Assembly: GCA_017511605.1 (NCBI GenBank)
Contig: JAFWJL010000003.1
Span: forward strand, 1-60,709
DNA from: Bacilli bacterium
Lineage (GTDB): Bacteria; Bacillota_I; Bacilli_A; RF39; UBA660
DNA: 60,709 nucleotides
Reading direction: 5' to 3'
Below the pieces are notes generated by a model. That model searched no databases, was not told the origin of the DNA, and worked only from the letters and a program-made list of their open reading frames with translations. Both the position numbers and the translations under genes were made by a program. Positions 42,317-51,817 of the stretch are shown piece by piece (position 1 is the stretch's first letter; every line of letters starts with the position of its first letter).

Positions 42317-45130
42317 ATGGATAAAATTATAATTAAAGGTGCACGAGAAAATAACTTAAAAAACATTAATATCGAATTACCTAAAAATAAGTTAATTGTA
42401 ATGACAGGTTTATCAGGTTCTGGTAAATCTTCTTTAGCGTTCGATACTATTTATGCTGAAGGACAAAGAAGATACGTTGAAAGTTTATCTGCATATGCTA
42501 GACAATTTTTAGGAAATTCTGAAAAACCTGATGTAGACTCTATTGAAGGACTTTCTCCAGCTATATCCATAGATCAAAAAACTACTAATAATAACCCAAG
42601 AAGTACTGTAGGTACAGTAACTGAAATATATGATTATTTAAGATTAGTATTTGCTCGTTGTGGAGTACCATACTGTCCTAATCATAATATCCCAATCTCT
42701 AGCCAATCAGTAGAAGAAATGACTAATAAGATTATGGAATATCCTATAGGTACTAAGATGGTTATAATGTCACCTGTAGTACATGGAGAAAAAGGTACTC
42801 ATAAAGATTTATTTGAAAAATTAAGAAAAGATGGATTTGTCAGAGTAAGAGTTAATGATGAAATGTATGATTTATCAGAAGACATTAACTTAGATAAAAA
42901 TACTAAAGATAAAATAGATGTAGTTATAGATAGAATTGTATTAAAAGAAGAATCAAGAAGTAGATTATTTGAATCAATTGAACAAGCTACTAAATTATCT
43001 CATGGTAAAGTAGTAATAAGTATATTAGGAGAAAATGCTAAAGAATTAGTATTCTCTGAACAATTTGCGTGTCCTCATTGTGAATTCTCACTTCCTGAAC
43101 TAGAACCAAGATTATTTAGTTTTAATGCCCCATATGGTGCATGCCCTGATTGTAAAGGATTAGGTTCAAAACAACAAATAGATGTAGATTTATTAATTCC
43201 AGATGAGACTAAATCATTAAGAGATGGATGTATTAAAACACTTACAGATGATCCTGAAGCAATAGAATTCATGGAATTAGAATGCTTATGTGACCACTAT
43301 AAGATAGATATGAATACACCATGGTCTAAACTATCTAAAAAAGCAAAAGAATTAATACTATATGGTAGTGATGAACCAATAAGAATAAAATACTCAACTC
43401 GTGGTGGTATTAATAGAGATAAGAAAGATTTCTATGAAGGAATAGTTAATAGATTAGAACGTCGTCATATGGATACAACATCTACTTGGATAAGAGAATG
43501 GTTAGATAACTATATGGTAGAGCATACTTGTGATACATGCCATGGAGCAAGACTTAATGATGATGTCCTACAAGTAAAATTAGGTAAAAAGAATATCTTT
43601 GAAGTAACAGAAATGTCTATTAAAGATTTAATACCATTCTTTGAAAACTTAAAACTATCTAAAGAAAAAGAAGAAATCGCAAGATTAGTAATAAAAGAAA
43701 TATTAGATAGACTACATTTCTTAGAAAATGTAGGATTAGGTTATCTTACATTAAGTAGAAATGCAGGAAGCCTTTCTGGAGGAGAAGCTCAACGTATTAG
43801 ATTAGCTACTCAAATAGGTTCAAGATTAAGTGGAGTACTATATGTATTAGATGAACCTAGTATTGGACTTCATCAAAGAGATAATGAAAAATTAATTAAC
43901 TCATTATTAGAGATGAGAGATTTAGGAAATACCCTAGTAGTAGTAGAACATGATACTGATACTATGTTAGCTAGCGACTATTTAGTAGATATTGGTCCTG
44001 GTGCTGGAGATAAAGGTGGTTATGTAGTAGCCGCTGGTACTCCTGAAGAAGTAATGAAAAATAAAGATAGTATCACAGGACAATATTTAAGTGGTAAATT
44101 ATGTATTGAAACTCCAAAAACTAGAAGAAAAGGACTAAAAAAGTATTTAAAAATTAAAGGAGCAAAAGAGAATAACCTTAAAAATATAGATGTAGATATA
44201 CCTCTAGGTACATTTACTTGTGTAACAGGTGTTAGTGGATCAGGTAAATCATCACTAGTAAATGAGATACTTGTAAAAGCCTTATCTAAGAAAATTTATA
44301 ACTCAAAAGAAAAACCTGGTAAACATGATAAATTACTAGGCGCTGATAACATAGATAAGATAGTAGCTATCTCACAAAACCCAATAGGAAGAACTCCAAG
44401 AAGTAATCCAGCTACATACACAGGTGTATTTGATGATATACGTGAATTATTCACAACAACTAAAGAAGCTAAAATGCATGGCTTTGAGAAAAACAGATTC
44501 TCATTCAATGTAAAAGGTGGAAGATGTGAGGCTTGTAGAGGTGACGGAGTTAAGAAAATAGAAATGCATTTCTTACCAGATGTTTATGTTCCTTGTGAAG
44601 TATGTCATGGAACAAGGTATAATACAGATACATTAAACATAAAATATAAAGGTAAAAATATTGCTGAAGTATTAGATATGAGAGTAAGTGAAGCTTTAGA
44701 ATTCTTTGAAAATGTTCCTAAAATAAAAAGAAAACTTCAAGTTATCGATGAAGTAGGATTAGGTTACATTAAATTAGGGCAAAGCGCTCCAACACTATCA
44801 GGTGGAGAAGCAGAACGTGTTAAACTTGCTAAAGAATTACAAAAAATTTCAACAGGTAAAACACTATATGTATTAGATGAACCTACTACAGGATTACATA
44901 CTGATGATATTAAACGTCTACTTGCAATTTTACAAAAAATAGTAGATAATAAAAACACAGTATTAGTTATAGAACATAATCTAGATGTAATCAAATGTGC
45001 AGACTACATAATTGATTTAGGACCTGAAGGTGGAGACTTAGGTGGAACAGTAGTAGCTACTGGTACTCCTGAGGAAATAGCTAAAGTCAAAGAATCATAT
45101 ACAGGACAGTTCTTAAAGAAAATACTATAG
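42317..45130 (+). CDS. uvrA: Excinuclease ABC subunit A
   Basis: 937 residues from ATG 42317 (GAGGTG ribosome site; the in-frame ATG at 42299 lies before it). UvrA finds bulky DNA damage and loads UvrB. It has two ABC-type ATPase halves: Walker A GLSGSGKSS (near 32) and GVSGSGKSS (near 640), signatures LSGGEAQR and LSGGEAERV. Zinc modules are CPHCEF...CPDCKG (near 253-283) and CEACRG...CEVCHG (near 736-766). Length is normal for the family. The gene order uvrB-...-uvrA suggests shared ancestry of the operon, interrupted by extra genes. Confidence 0.97.
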   Translation: MDKIIIKGARENNLKNINIELPKNKLIVMTGLSGSGKSSLAFDTIYAEGQRRYVESLSAYARQFLGNSEKPDVDSIEGLSPAISIDQKTTNNNPRSTVGTVTEIYDYLRLVFARCGVPYCPNHNIPISSQSVEEMTNKIMEYPIGTKMVIMSPVVHGEKGTHKDLFEKLRKDGFVRVRVNDEMYDLSEDINLDKNTKDKIDVVIDRIVLKEESRSRLFESIEQATKLSHGKVVISILGENAKELVFSEQFACPHCEFSLPELEPRLFSFNAPYGACPDCKGLGSKQQIDVDLLIPDETKSLRDGCIKTLTDDPEAIEFMELECLCDHYKIDMNTPWSKLSKKAKELILYGSDEPIRIKYSTRGGINRDKKDFYEGIVNRLERRHMDTTSTWIREWLDNYMVEHTCDTCHGARLNDDVLQVKLGKKNIFEVTEMSIKDLIPFFENLKLSKEKEEIARLVIKEILDRLHFLENVGLGYLTLSRNAGSLSGGEAQRIRLATQIGSRLSGVLYVLDEPSIGLHQRDNEKLINSLLEMRDLGNTLVVVEHDTDTMLASDYLVDIGPGAGDKGGYVVAAGTPEEVMKNKDSITGQYLSGKLCIETPKTRRKGLKKYLKIKGAKENNLKNIDVDIPLGTFTCVTGVSGSGKSSLVNEILVKALSKKIYNSKEKPGKHDKLLGADNIDKIVAISQNPIGRTPRSNPATYTGVFDDIRELFTTTKEAKMHGFEKNRFSFNVKGGRCEACRGDGVKKIEMHFLPDVYVPCEVCHGTRYNTDTLNIKYKGKNIAEVLDMRVSEALEFFENVPKIKRKLQVIDEVGLGYIKLGQSAPTLSGGEAERVKLAKELQKISTGKTLYVLDEPTTGLHTDDIKRLLAILQKIVDNKNTVLVIEHNLDVIKCADYIIDLGPEGGDLGGTVVATGTPEEIAKVKESYTGQFLKKIL

Positions 45131-45140
45131 AGGTGATAAA

Positions 45141-45566
45141 ATGCCAAAAAAAACTGTAGCTAAAAACATAAGAAGAATCAATAGACTTATTGATTGGTTA
45201 TTACACATGGTAGGGTATACTATAGTTTTTATATTTGTTACTAGTTTCTTCAAATCAATCTATATTGATAGTGATCATTTAATAATATGGTCAGCTATCA
45301 TAGTGTTAGTAATTTATATATTAAATAAAACAGTTAAACCAATATTAGTAACACTCACAATACCTATAACTGGTTTAACTTTAGGATTGTTTTACCCATT
45401 TATAAACTTATTTATATTAAAATTAGTCGATTGGATACTAGGAAAACATTTCCAATTATATAATTTTTGGATTGCCTTATTAGTTTCAATCTTACTATCT
45501 ATAATTAATATAATAATGGATAAAATAATTAATCATTTAATTAAAGGAGTAAAAGGACATGAATAG
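45141..45566 (+). CDS. Four-span membrane protein, phage holin superfamily IV-like
   Basis: A 141-residue protein with four membrane segments. KPILVTLTIPITGLTLGLFYPFINL near 65-90 is the family core (NPIL...LPLTILTLGLF...IN) of PF04020-type proteins, often called mycobacterial holin-like. These are chromosomal membrane proteins of unknown role, commonly next to lipid or envelope genes, as here (lgt follows with 8-base overlap). A cell-lysis role is not implied. Confidence 0.75.
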   Translation: MPKKTVAKNIRRINRLIDWLLHMVGYTIVFIFVTSFFKSIYIDSDHLIIWSAIIVLVIYILNKTVKPILVTLTIPITGLTLGLFYPFINLFILKLVDWILGKHFQLYNFWIALLVSILLSIINIIMDKIINHLIKGVKGHE

Positions 45567-46359
45567 TACTTTATTAGATTTAGGATTATTTCAAATAAAG
45601 TGGTATTCTTTCTTTATTTTTATAGGAATAATTACTGCATCATTTGTAATAATAAAAGAATATGTTAAGAAAGATCCTAAAAAAGATAATTTAATAGATA
45701 TATTATTCTATGGATTAATTATAGGTATACTAGGAGCGAGACTTTATTATGTATTATTTAATTTAGATTATTATTTATTTAATCCAATAGAAATAATACA
45801 AGTATGGAATGGTGGATTAGCCATTCATGGAGGAATAATAGCTGCATTTATATTTTTACTTGTATATTGTAAGAAAAAAAAGATGAATTTTCTTCTTTTA
45901 TTAGATATACTAGTAGTAGGAGTAATAATTGCTCAAGCCATAGGTAGATGGGGTAACTTCTTTAATGGAGAAGCTTATGGAAGAATAGTAAGTCTGTCAT
46001 TCTTAAAAGGAATGCATTTACCTAAATTCATAATAGAGAAAATGTATATAGATGGTTTCTATAGAGAACCAACATTCCTATATGAATCATTATTCTCTGT
46101 CTTAGGTTTTATAGTATTACTATCAGTAAGAAAAATAAAAAAACTAAGAGTAGGACAACTAACAGGAATATATTTCATATGGTATGGAATAGAAAGATTT
46201 ATCATAGAAACATTTAGATCTGATTCATTAATGTTAGGTAATTTAAAAATAGCTCAAATAATTTCTATAATTCTTTGTATAGGAGGAATATATTTACTTT
46301 TTAAGAATATAAAGAGTAATAAACTATACAAGGAGGAGAAACTATTTATAGAAAAGTAG
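45559..46359 (+). CDS. lgt: Prolipoprotein diacylglyceryl transferase
   Basis: A 266-residue membrane enzyme that transfers a diacylglyceryl group from phosphatidylglycerol to the lipobox Cys of prolipoproteins. AQAIGRWGNFFNGEAYG (near 132-148) is the Lgt signature; WNGGLAIHGGIIAA (near 84) holds the conserved His; YGIERFIIETFRSD (near 213) is the conserved C-terminal segment. About seven membrane spans. Its start lies inside the preceding gene, showing coupling. Confidence 0.95.
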   Translation: MNSTLLDLGLFQIKWYSFFIFIGIITASFVIIKEYVKKDPKKDNLIDILFYGLIIGILGARLYYVLFNLDYYLFNPIEIIQVWNGGLAIHGGIIAAFIFLLVYCKKKKMNFLLLLDILVVGVIIAQAIGRWGNFFNGEAYGRIVSLSFLKGMHLPKFIIEKMYIDGFYREPTFLYESLFSVLGFIVLLSVRKIKKLRVGQLTGIYFIWYGIERFIIETFRSDSLMLGNLKIAQIISIILCIGGIYLLFKNIKSNKLYKEEKLFIEK

Positions 46360-46367
46360 GTGTAAGT

Positions 46368-47330
46368 ATGTATAAAAAAGTAGTAGTAATGGGTGGAGGA
46401 ACAGGAATGAGTTTTCTACTTAGAGGACTAAAAGATTTCCCTGTAGATATAACTGCAGTAATCACAGTAAGTGATAATGGAAGATCAACAGGTCGTCTAA
46501 GAGAAGAATTTCATACTCCAGCAGTAGGAGATATTAGAAAAGTAGTTACTAATCTTTCTCAAACAGATGAAGCAATTAAAGATATGATGTCTTATCGCTT
46601 TAAAACATCATCTGATTTAGATGGTCATGCTGTAGGTAATCTAATTCTAACAGCTATGTTAGATATAACTGGTAGCTTAACAGATTCAATTAAACATTTA
46701 AGTAAATTACTAGATGTACGTCATAAAGTATTACCAATCTCTGAAGATTCTGATTTAACTTTAATGGGAAAAGATGTTGAAGGTAATATCGTTGAGGGTG
46801 AAGAGGAAATAACTTTATGGCCTAAAAAAATAGAAAAAATTTACTATAAACATGAACCTAAAGTACTTCCAGAAGTACTAACAGAAATCAAAAAAGCAGA
46901 TTTAATAATATTTAGTATGGGTAGTTTATTCACTAGTGTACTTCCAAACATAATGTGTAAAGAAGTAAAAGAAGCACTAAATACAGCTAAAGCTCCTATA
47001 ATGTATTTATCTAATATAGTAACTCAACCAGGTGAAACTGATGGATTCACAGTAGGAGACCATGTTAAATTATTAAATAGATATTTAGATAAAAGAAAAG
47101 TAGATGTAGTTATCGCAAGTAATACAAAAATATCAGAAAAAATGGCAAAGAAATATGAAACAGAAGAACAAAAAGACCCAGTATTAATTGATTATGATGA
47201 AATTAATAAGATTGGTGTAGAATTAATTGAAGATGATTTAATGATTATTGATGAAGATAATACATTAAAACATGATAGTTTAAAATTAAGTTCTGTAATA
47301 TTTTCATATTTAATGAGAAGAAAAAAGTAA
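46368..47330 (+). CDS. yvcK: YvcK-type protein (gluconeogenesis factor/CofD-like)
   Basis: 320 residues, cytoplasmic. The N-terminal VVMGGGTGMSFLLRGLK and ITAVITVSDNGRSTGRLREEF segments are the UDP-sugar-binding signature of YvcK/YbhK, and ALNTAKAPIMYLSNIVTQPGET near 205 is also conserved. In Bacillus, YvcK binds UDP-GlcNAc and influences wall synthesis and growth on gluconeogenic sources. It is followed immediately by whiA, the usual arrangement; the rapZ (yvcJ) gene normally placed before yvcK is not present here. Confidence 0.93.
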   Translation: MYKKVVVMGGGTGMSFLLRGLKDFPVDITAVITVSDNGRSTGRLREEFHTPAVGDIRKVVTNLSQTDEAIKDMMSYRFKTSSDLDGHAVGNLILTAMLDITGSLTDSIKHLSKLLDVRHKVLPISEDSDLTLMGKDVEGNIVEGEEEITLWPKKIEKIYYKHEPKVLPEVLTEIKKADLIIFSMGSLFTSVLPNIMCKEVKEALNTAKAPIMYLSNIVTQPGETDGFTVGDHVKLLNRYLDKRKVDVVIASNTKISEKMAKKYETEEQKDPVLIDYDEINKIGVELIEDDLMIIDEDNTLKHDSLKLSSVIFSYLMRRKK

Positions 47331-47331
47331 T

Positions 47332-48270
47332 ATGTCATATACAGTAACTATAAAAGAAGAAATAGTAAAACAAGAAAGTTCTGAATCAGAATTAATTGCA
47401 GAACTTTCAGGCTATATAAGAAATAATTCTATTATTTCTAAAGATAAGATAACTATGACTACAGAAAACTACTGTATAGTAGAAAGAATAATTGATGGGA
47501 TTAAAGATACATTTGATGTAACACCTAAAGTAGATACAATAGAAAACTTGAATTTTAGTAAAAATGCTTTATATCAAATAACTATAAAAGATGACATAAA
47601 TAATATTCTAAAATCACTAGGTATTAGAGATGATAAGAATAAGTATTTAGATACAGTACCTAATTATATAGTTGGTGGAAATGAAGAGATAAGAGGTTAT
47701 TTAAGAGGAGTATTTTTAAGTAGTGGTAGTATTAATGATCCTAAGAAATCAAGATATCATATGGAATTATTAATATCTGAACCAGAAGAAAGTGTATTCG
47801 TTCAAAAACTATTAAATATATTTGATTTAAATGCCAAAATATTAAATAGAGATAAAGGATATATGATTTATATCAAAGAAGCAGAAAAGATAAGTGATTT
47901 TTTAAAAATATTAGGTGCAAACAACGCTGTATTATATTATGAAGATGTAAGAGTATATCGCGATAAAAAGAATAAAACAAATAGATTAAATAATTGTGAA
48001 CAAGCAAATATGGATAAAATAATAGAAAATGCCACATCACAATTAGAGGATATTGAAGTAATAGAAGAAAATGAAGGATTAGTTCTTCTGGATGATAAAG
48101 TAAAAGAAGCTCTAGAATATAGAAAAAAATATCCTGAAACTTCACTAAAAGAATTAGCGGAAATTATATCTTTAGAAACAAATAAACCAATAACTAAATC
48201 AGGGTTAAATCATAGATTAAAAAAAATAAAAGATTTAGCTGATAGATTTAGAAAAATGAAACAAAATTAG
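47332..48270 (+). CDS. whiA: WhiA, DNA-binding regulator of division
   Basis: 312 residues. An N-terminal domain related to LAGLIDADG homing endonucleases (IRGYLRGVFLSSGSINDPKKSRYHMELLI near 122-148) without nuclease activity, and a C-terminal helix-turn-helix (ETSLKELAEIISLETNKPITKSGLNHRLKKI near 265-295). WhiA affects cell division and chromosome segregation in Gram-positives. It starts two bases after yvcK and lacks a strong ribosome site, so it probably depends on coupling. Confidence 0.93.
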   Translation: MSYTVTIKEEIVKQESSESELIAELSGYIRNNSIISKDKITMTTENYCIVERIIDGIKDTFDVTPKVDTIENLNFSKNALYQITIKDDINNILKSLGIRDDKNKYLDTVPNYIVGGNEEIRGYLRGVFLSSGSINDPKKSRYHMELLISEPEESVFVQKLLNIFDLNAKILNRDKGYMIYIKEAEKISDFLKILGANNAVLYYEDVRVYRDKKNKTNRLNNCEQANMDKIIENATSQLEDIEVIEENEGLVLLDDKVKEALEYRKKYPETSLKELAEIISLETNKPITKSGLNHRLKKIKDLADRFRKMKQN

Positions 48271-48289
48271 AGGCTACTCTAATTTTTTT
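48264..48289 (+). terminator. Bidirectional terminator between whiA and clpP
   Basis: Stem AAATTAGAG/CTCTAATTT with loop GCTA and flanking A/T runs on both sides, suited to both convergent transcripts. Confidence 0.8.
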
Positions 48290-48857
48290 ATATTATTTTA
48301 TCAACTAAATTGTATTCTATTGCCTCTTTTGCATTTAAATAATTATCTCTATCAGTATCTTTTTCTATAGTCTTAATATTCTTCTTAGTATTCTTAGATA
48401 ATATATTATTTAATCTATTTTTTAAATCTAGTATTCTATCAGTAGCAATCTTTACATCACTAGCTTGTCCCTCACTTCTTCCTAGTACTTGATGAATCAT
48501 TACATCTGCATTAGGAAGAATATATCTTTTTCCTTTAGTACCACTTGATAGAAGCACTGCTGCCATACTAGCACAAATACCATAACCAATAGTACAGACA
48601 TCACTCTTTATAAAATTCATAGTATCATATATTGCTAATCCAGAAGTAACACTTCCTCCAGGAGAATTAATATATAAAGAAATATCTTCATGATTCAAAG
48701 AATCTAAATATAATAATTGAGCCACAACCAAATTACTTAAAGTATCATCAATTTCACCTGATATAAATATAATTCTATTTTTTAAAAGAATTGAATATAA
48801 ATCATAACTTCTTTCACCTTCATCCTCTTTATCTAAAACAATTGGAATTAAATTCAT
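48288..48857 (-). CDS. clpP: ATP-dependent Clp protease proteolytic subunit
   Basis: 189 residues from the ATG at 48857-48855 (minus-strand AGGTGA five bases upstream; an earlier GTG frame start at 48866 overlaps that site). ClpP forms two seven-membered rings with a closed proteolytic chamber fed by Clp ATPases. Catalytic residues: Ser97 in GYGICASMA, His122 in DVMIHQVLG, and Asp near 171. NSPGGSVTSGLAIYD is the oxyanion region. Length matches the family. It is divergent from the nucleoside kinase gene. Confidence 0.95.
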   Translation of the reverse strand: MNLIPIVLDKEDEGERSYDLYSILLKNRIIFISGEIDDTLSNLVVAQLLYLDSLNHEDISLYINSPGGSVTSGLAIYDTMNFIKSDVCTIGYGICASMAAVLLSSGTKGKRYILPNADVMIHQVLGRSEGQASDVKIATDRILDLKNRLNNILSKNTKKNIKTIEKDTDRDNYLNAKEAIEYNLVDKII

Positions 48858-48924
48858 ATGTATCACCTATAATATAGTATAGTGTCAAATAGTAAATTTA
48901 TTCATATTATATTTAGACAAAATA

Positions 48925-48933
48925 TGTTATACT
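48925..48933 (+). promoter_or_regulatory. Extended -10 promoter of the nucleoside kinase gene
   Basis: TGTTATACT, 25 bases upstream of the GTG at 48959. The 101-base divergent gap also carries the clpP promoter region, with a minus-strand TTGACA at about 48881-48886. I see no CtsR heptad repeat. Confidence 0.5.
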
Positions 48934-48958
48934 AAATTATAAGGATAGGGGTGGTATT

Positions 48959-50614
48959 GTGATAGATACTATTGAAGTTACTATAAACGGTAAATTATAT
49001 AACTATACAAAAGATATTACACTTCAAGAAATTTATTCAGAGCATCAAGAAGGTTATAAATACCCAATCTTACTTGCTAGAGTAAATAATCGTTTAAGAG
49101 AGCTATCTTATCAATTAAAAGAAAACTGTGAGATAGAGTTTTTAGATTTAACTACTTGTGAAGGTAATAGGACACATGTTAATGCCTTAACATTTATTCT
49201 TTTATATGCAGTAAAAAGACTATATGGTAAATCGGCTAACGTCGTTATTCAACATTCTATAGATAAAGGAATTTATTTCTTAACAACATTCAAACTAACT
49301 GAAGAAAAGTTAGAGGCTATTAAGAATGAAATGAAAGAAATAATTAAGAAAGATATGCCTATTACTAGATTAACAGTTGATAGAATAGAAGCTATTAATT
49401 ACTTTAAAGAAATAGGAGATTATGTTAAAGCTGATACTATGAAATATAATACTAATAGTTATATTTCGCTATATAGATTAGGAGATGTTTATAATTTCTT
49501 TTATAATCCAATGCCTATATCTACAGGTTCAGTAAAAGACTTTGACTTAACATATTTAAAATCAAATGGATTGGTATTAAGATTCCCAACAGTTTATATA
49601 AATGATAAGATTCCTAAATATAAACATCACTTAGATATGTTTGATGCCTATACTGAATACAAAGAATGGGCTAAATTAATGAATGTTACTAATTCTGCAG
49701 ATTTAAATAGAGTTGTATCTAGTGGTAAAATTAATGATTTAATAAAAATAGATGAAACACTACAAAGTAGTAGATTACTAGAAATAGCTAAAGATATTAA
49801 TAGTAAGAGAGATAAGATTAAAATAGTCTTACTAGCAGGTCCATCATCTTCAGGTAAAACAACTACTTCTAGAAAACTATCTATGTATTTAGAATCTTTC
49901 GGATTACATCCAAAAGCACTAAGTATGGATGATTATTTTGTAGAAAGAATAGATACTCCTAAAGGTGAAGATGGTAAGTATGATTATGAGTGTTTAGAGG
50001 CAGTAGACTTAAAACTATTTGATAGACAAATAGGTGAGTTATTAAAAGGTGAAAAAATACTTGTACCTACATTTAACTTTACATTAGGTGAAAAAGAATT
50101 CAGAAGTGATATGCAATTAGCAGAAAATGATATCCTAATTATTGAAGGTATTCATGCGTTAGATGATAAAATATTAACTAATATCTCTAGAGATAAGAAA
50201 TATAAGATCTATATTTCTCCATTAACAGAATTAAATATTGATAATCACAATCGTATATCAACAAGTGATAATAGATTATTAAGAAGAATTGTAAGAGATA
50301 ATAGAACTAGAGGATATAGTGTAGAACATACTTTATCTCAATGGGAAAATGTAAGAAAAGGTGAAGAAAAATGGATTTTCCCATATCAAGATGAGAATGA
50401 TGCAACAATAAATTCTGCTGCAATATATGAAATAGGTGTGTTAAAAACGTATGTAGAACCACTATTATATTCAGTAGAATCAGATTCTCCATATTATGAA
50501 GATGCTAAGAGATTAATTAATTTCTTAAGATTGTTCCTACCAATCTCAGCAGATTGTATTCCAGAAGATGCAATTATAAGAGAATTTATTGGAGGAAGCT
50601 ATTTCCACGATTAA
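48959..50614 (+). CDS. Nucleoside kinase with N-terminal TGS domain
   Basis: 551 residues from GTG 48959. The N terminus (1-65) is a TGS domain (EVTINGKLYNYTKDITLQEI), a threonyl-tRNA-synthetase-like middle part follows (VNALTFILLYAVKRLYG, DRIEAINYFKEIGDY), and the C-terminal half is a uridine kinase-type P-loop enzyme: Walker A AGPSSSGKTTTS (near 298), SMDDYFV (near 323). This TGS-Udk fusion is widespread in Firmicutes and is annotated as nucleoside or uridine kinase. The substrate here is probably a pyrimidine nucleoside, but the role of the TGS part is not known. Confidence 0.85.
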   Translation: MIDTIEVTINGKLYNYTKDITLQEIYSEHQEGYKYPILLARVNNRLRELSYQLKENCEIEFLDLTTCEGNRTHVNALTFILLYAVKRLYGKSANVVIQHSIDKGIYFLTTFKLTEEKLEAIKNEMKEIIKKDMPITRLTVDRIEAINYFKEIGDYVKADTMKYNTNSYISLYRLGDVYNFFYNPMPISTGSVKDFDLTYLKSNGLVLRFPTVYINDKIPKYKHHLDMFDAYTEYKEWAKLMNVTNSADLNRVVSSGKINDLIKIDETLQSSRLLEIAKDINSKRDKIKIVLLAGPSSSGKTTTSRKLSMYLESFGLHPKALSMDDYFVERIDTPKGEDGKYDYECLEAVDLKLFDRQIGELLKGEKILVPTFNFTLGEKEFRSDMQLAENDILIIEGIHALDDKILTNISRDKKYKIYISPLTELNIDNHNRISTSDNRLLRRIVRDNRTRGYSVEHTLSQWENVRKGEEKWIFPYQDENDATINSAAIYEIGVLKTYVEPLLYSVESDSPYYEDAKRLINFLRLFLPISADCIPEDAIIREFIGGSYFHD

Positions 50615-50627
50615 TAGACAAAATAAA

Positions 50628-50659
50628 AATAATTCACATTATTGTGAATTATTTTTTTA
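50628..50659 (+). terminator. Rho-independent terminator
   Basis: An 11-bp stem AATAATTCACA/TGTGAATTATT with loop TTAT and a T-run. Confidence 0.9.
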
Positions 50660-50747
50660 TTAATGAAAATGACTTGACACTTTTTCTCTAACTTTTTTAT
50701 TTAAAATATTAATAATAATGTATAATAATAATATAGGAGATGATTTA

Positions 50748-51752
50748 ATGATAAAAGTAGCCATTAATGGTTTTGGTAGAATTGGTAGACTATGTTTTAG
50801 ATTAATGGAAGAAAATCCTGAATTTGAAGTAGTAGCTATCAATGACTTAACAGATGCAGAACAACTTGCATACTTATTAAAATATGATACAAATCATAGA
50901 AATTATAGAATTGATGAAATCAAAGCAGATGGAGATTACATAGTAGTAGGATCTAGAAGAGTAAGAGTATATGCTGAAAAAGATCCAGCAATGTTACCAT
51001 GGAAAGATTTAGATATTGATGTAGTATTTGAATGTACTGGATTATTTACTAAATTAGAAGATGCTAATAAGCATATAGAAGCAGGTGCAAAACATGTTAT
51101 TATTTCAGCACCAGCTAAAGGAGATTTAAAGACAATTGTTTATAATGTTAACCATGAAATATTAACTGGAGATGAAAAAGTTATTAGTGCAGCTTCTTGT
51201 ACTACAAACTGTTTAGCACCAGTAGTTGATGTATTAGATAAAGAATTTGGAATTATTAAAGGATATATGACTACAGTTCATGCTTATACAAATGACCAAG
51301 CGTCTCTAGATATAGCTCATAAAAAAGGACACTTAGCACGTCGTGGTAGAGCATGTGCTGCAAATATCGTTCCAGCATCAACTGGAGCAGCTTCAGCAAT
51401 TGGTCTAGTTTGTCCAAATCTTGCTGGTAAATTAGATGGAACTGCAATGAGAGTTCCAGTACCAACAGGTTCAGTTGTAGACTTAACTCTAGAATTAGGA
51501 AGAAACACTACTGCCGAAGAGATAAATGAAGTATTAAAAGCTCATACTAATGAAACATTAGAATTCACAATGGATCCAATTGTATCTAGCGATGTCATTG
51601 GAAGACGTTGCGGTTCACTTGTAGATGGACTATCTACTAATGTATTAGAAGTAGATGGAAAACAACTTGTAAAGGTTGTCTCATGGTATGATAATGAAAT
51701 GAGTTATACTGCTCAAATGGTAAGAACAGCAAAATATTTAATGACTAAATAA
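50748..51752 (+). CDS. gap: Glyceraldehyde-3-phosphate dehydrogenase
   Basis: 334 residues from ATG 50748 (ATAGGAGATG ribosome site; a frame-start at 50718 lies upstream of it). The enzyme makes 1,3-bisphosphoglycerate in glycolysis. Rossmann motif INGFGRIGRL (near 6), Asp in AINDLT that favours NAD, catalytic Cys151 in SAASCTTNCLAP, and VSWYDNEMSYT near the end. It has a TTGACA box (50674-50679) with TATTTA 18 bases later and is closed by its own terminator, so pgk is a separate unit. Codons are those of a highly expressed gene. Confidence 0.97.
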   Translation: MIKVAINGFGRIGRLCFRLMEENPEFEVVAINDLTDAEQLAYLLKYDTNHRNYRIDEIKADGDYIVVGSRRVRVYAEKDPAMLPWKDLDIDVVFECTGLFTKLEDANKHIEAGAKHVIISAPAKGDLKTIVYNVNHEILTGDEKVISAASCTTNCLAPVVDVLDKEFGIIKGYMTTVHAYTNDQASLDIAHKKGHLARRGRACAANIVPASTGAASAIGLVCPNLAGKLDGTAMRVPVPTGSVVDLTLELGRNTTAEEINEVLKAHTNETLEFTMDPIVSSDVIGRRCGSLVDGLSTNVLEVDGKQLVKVVSWYDNEMSYTAQMVRTAKYLMTK

Positions 51753-51773
51753 AAAGGAGAAATCCTTTTTTTA
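51751..51773 (+). terminator. Rho-independent terminator of gap
   Basis: Stem AAAAAGGA/TCCTTTTT with loop GAAA and T-run, beginning at the stop codon. Confidence 0.85.
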
Positions 51774-51785
51774 TTTATAAAAAAA

Positions 51786-51794
51786 TGATATAAT
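51786..51794 (+). promoter_or_regulatory. Extended -10 promoter of pgk
   Basis: TGATATAAT, 23 bases upstream of the pgk start. It begins the pgk-GNAT-flippase-glycosyltransferase-tpiA unit. Confidence 0.65.
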
Positions 51795-51817
51795 TTAAAT
51801 AGATAGGAGAATTATCC

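Noticed and set aside
45141..45566. Phage holin
   Set aside because: The family is named holin-like by similarity only; it sits in an envelope gene operon with lgt and no phage genes are near.
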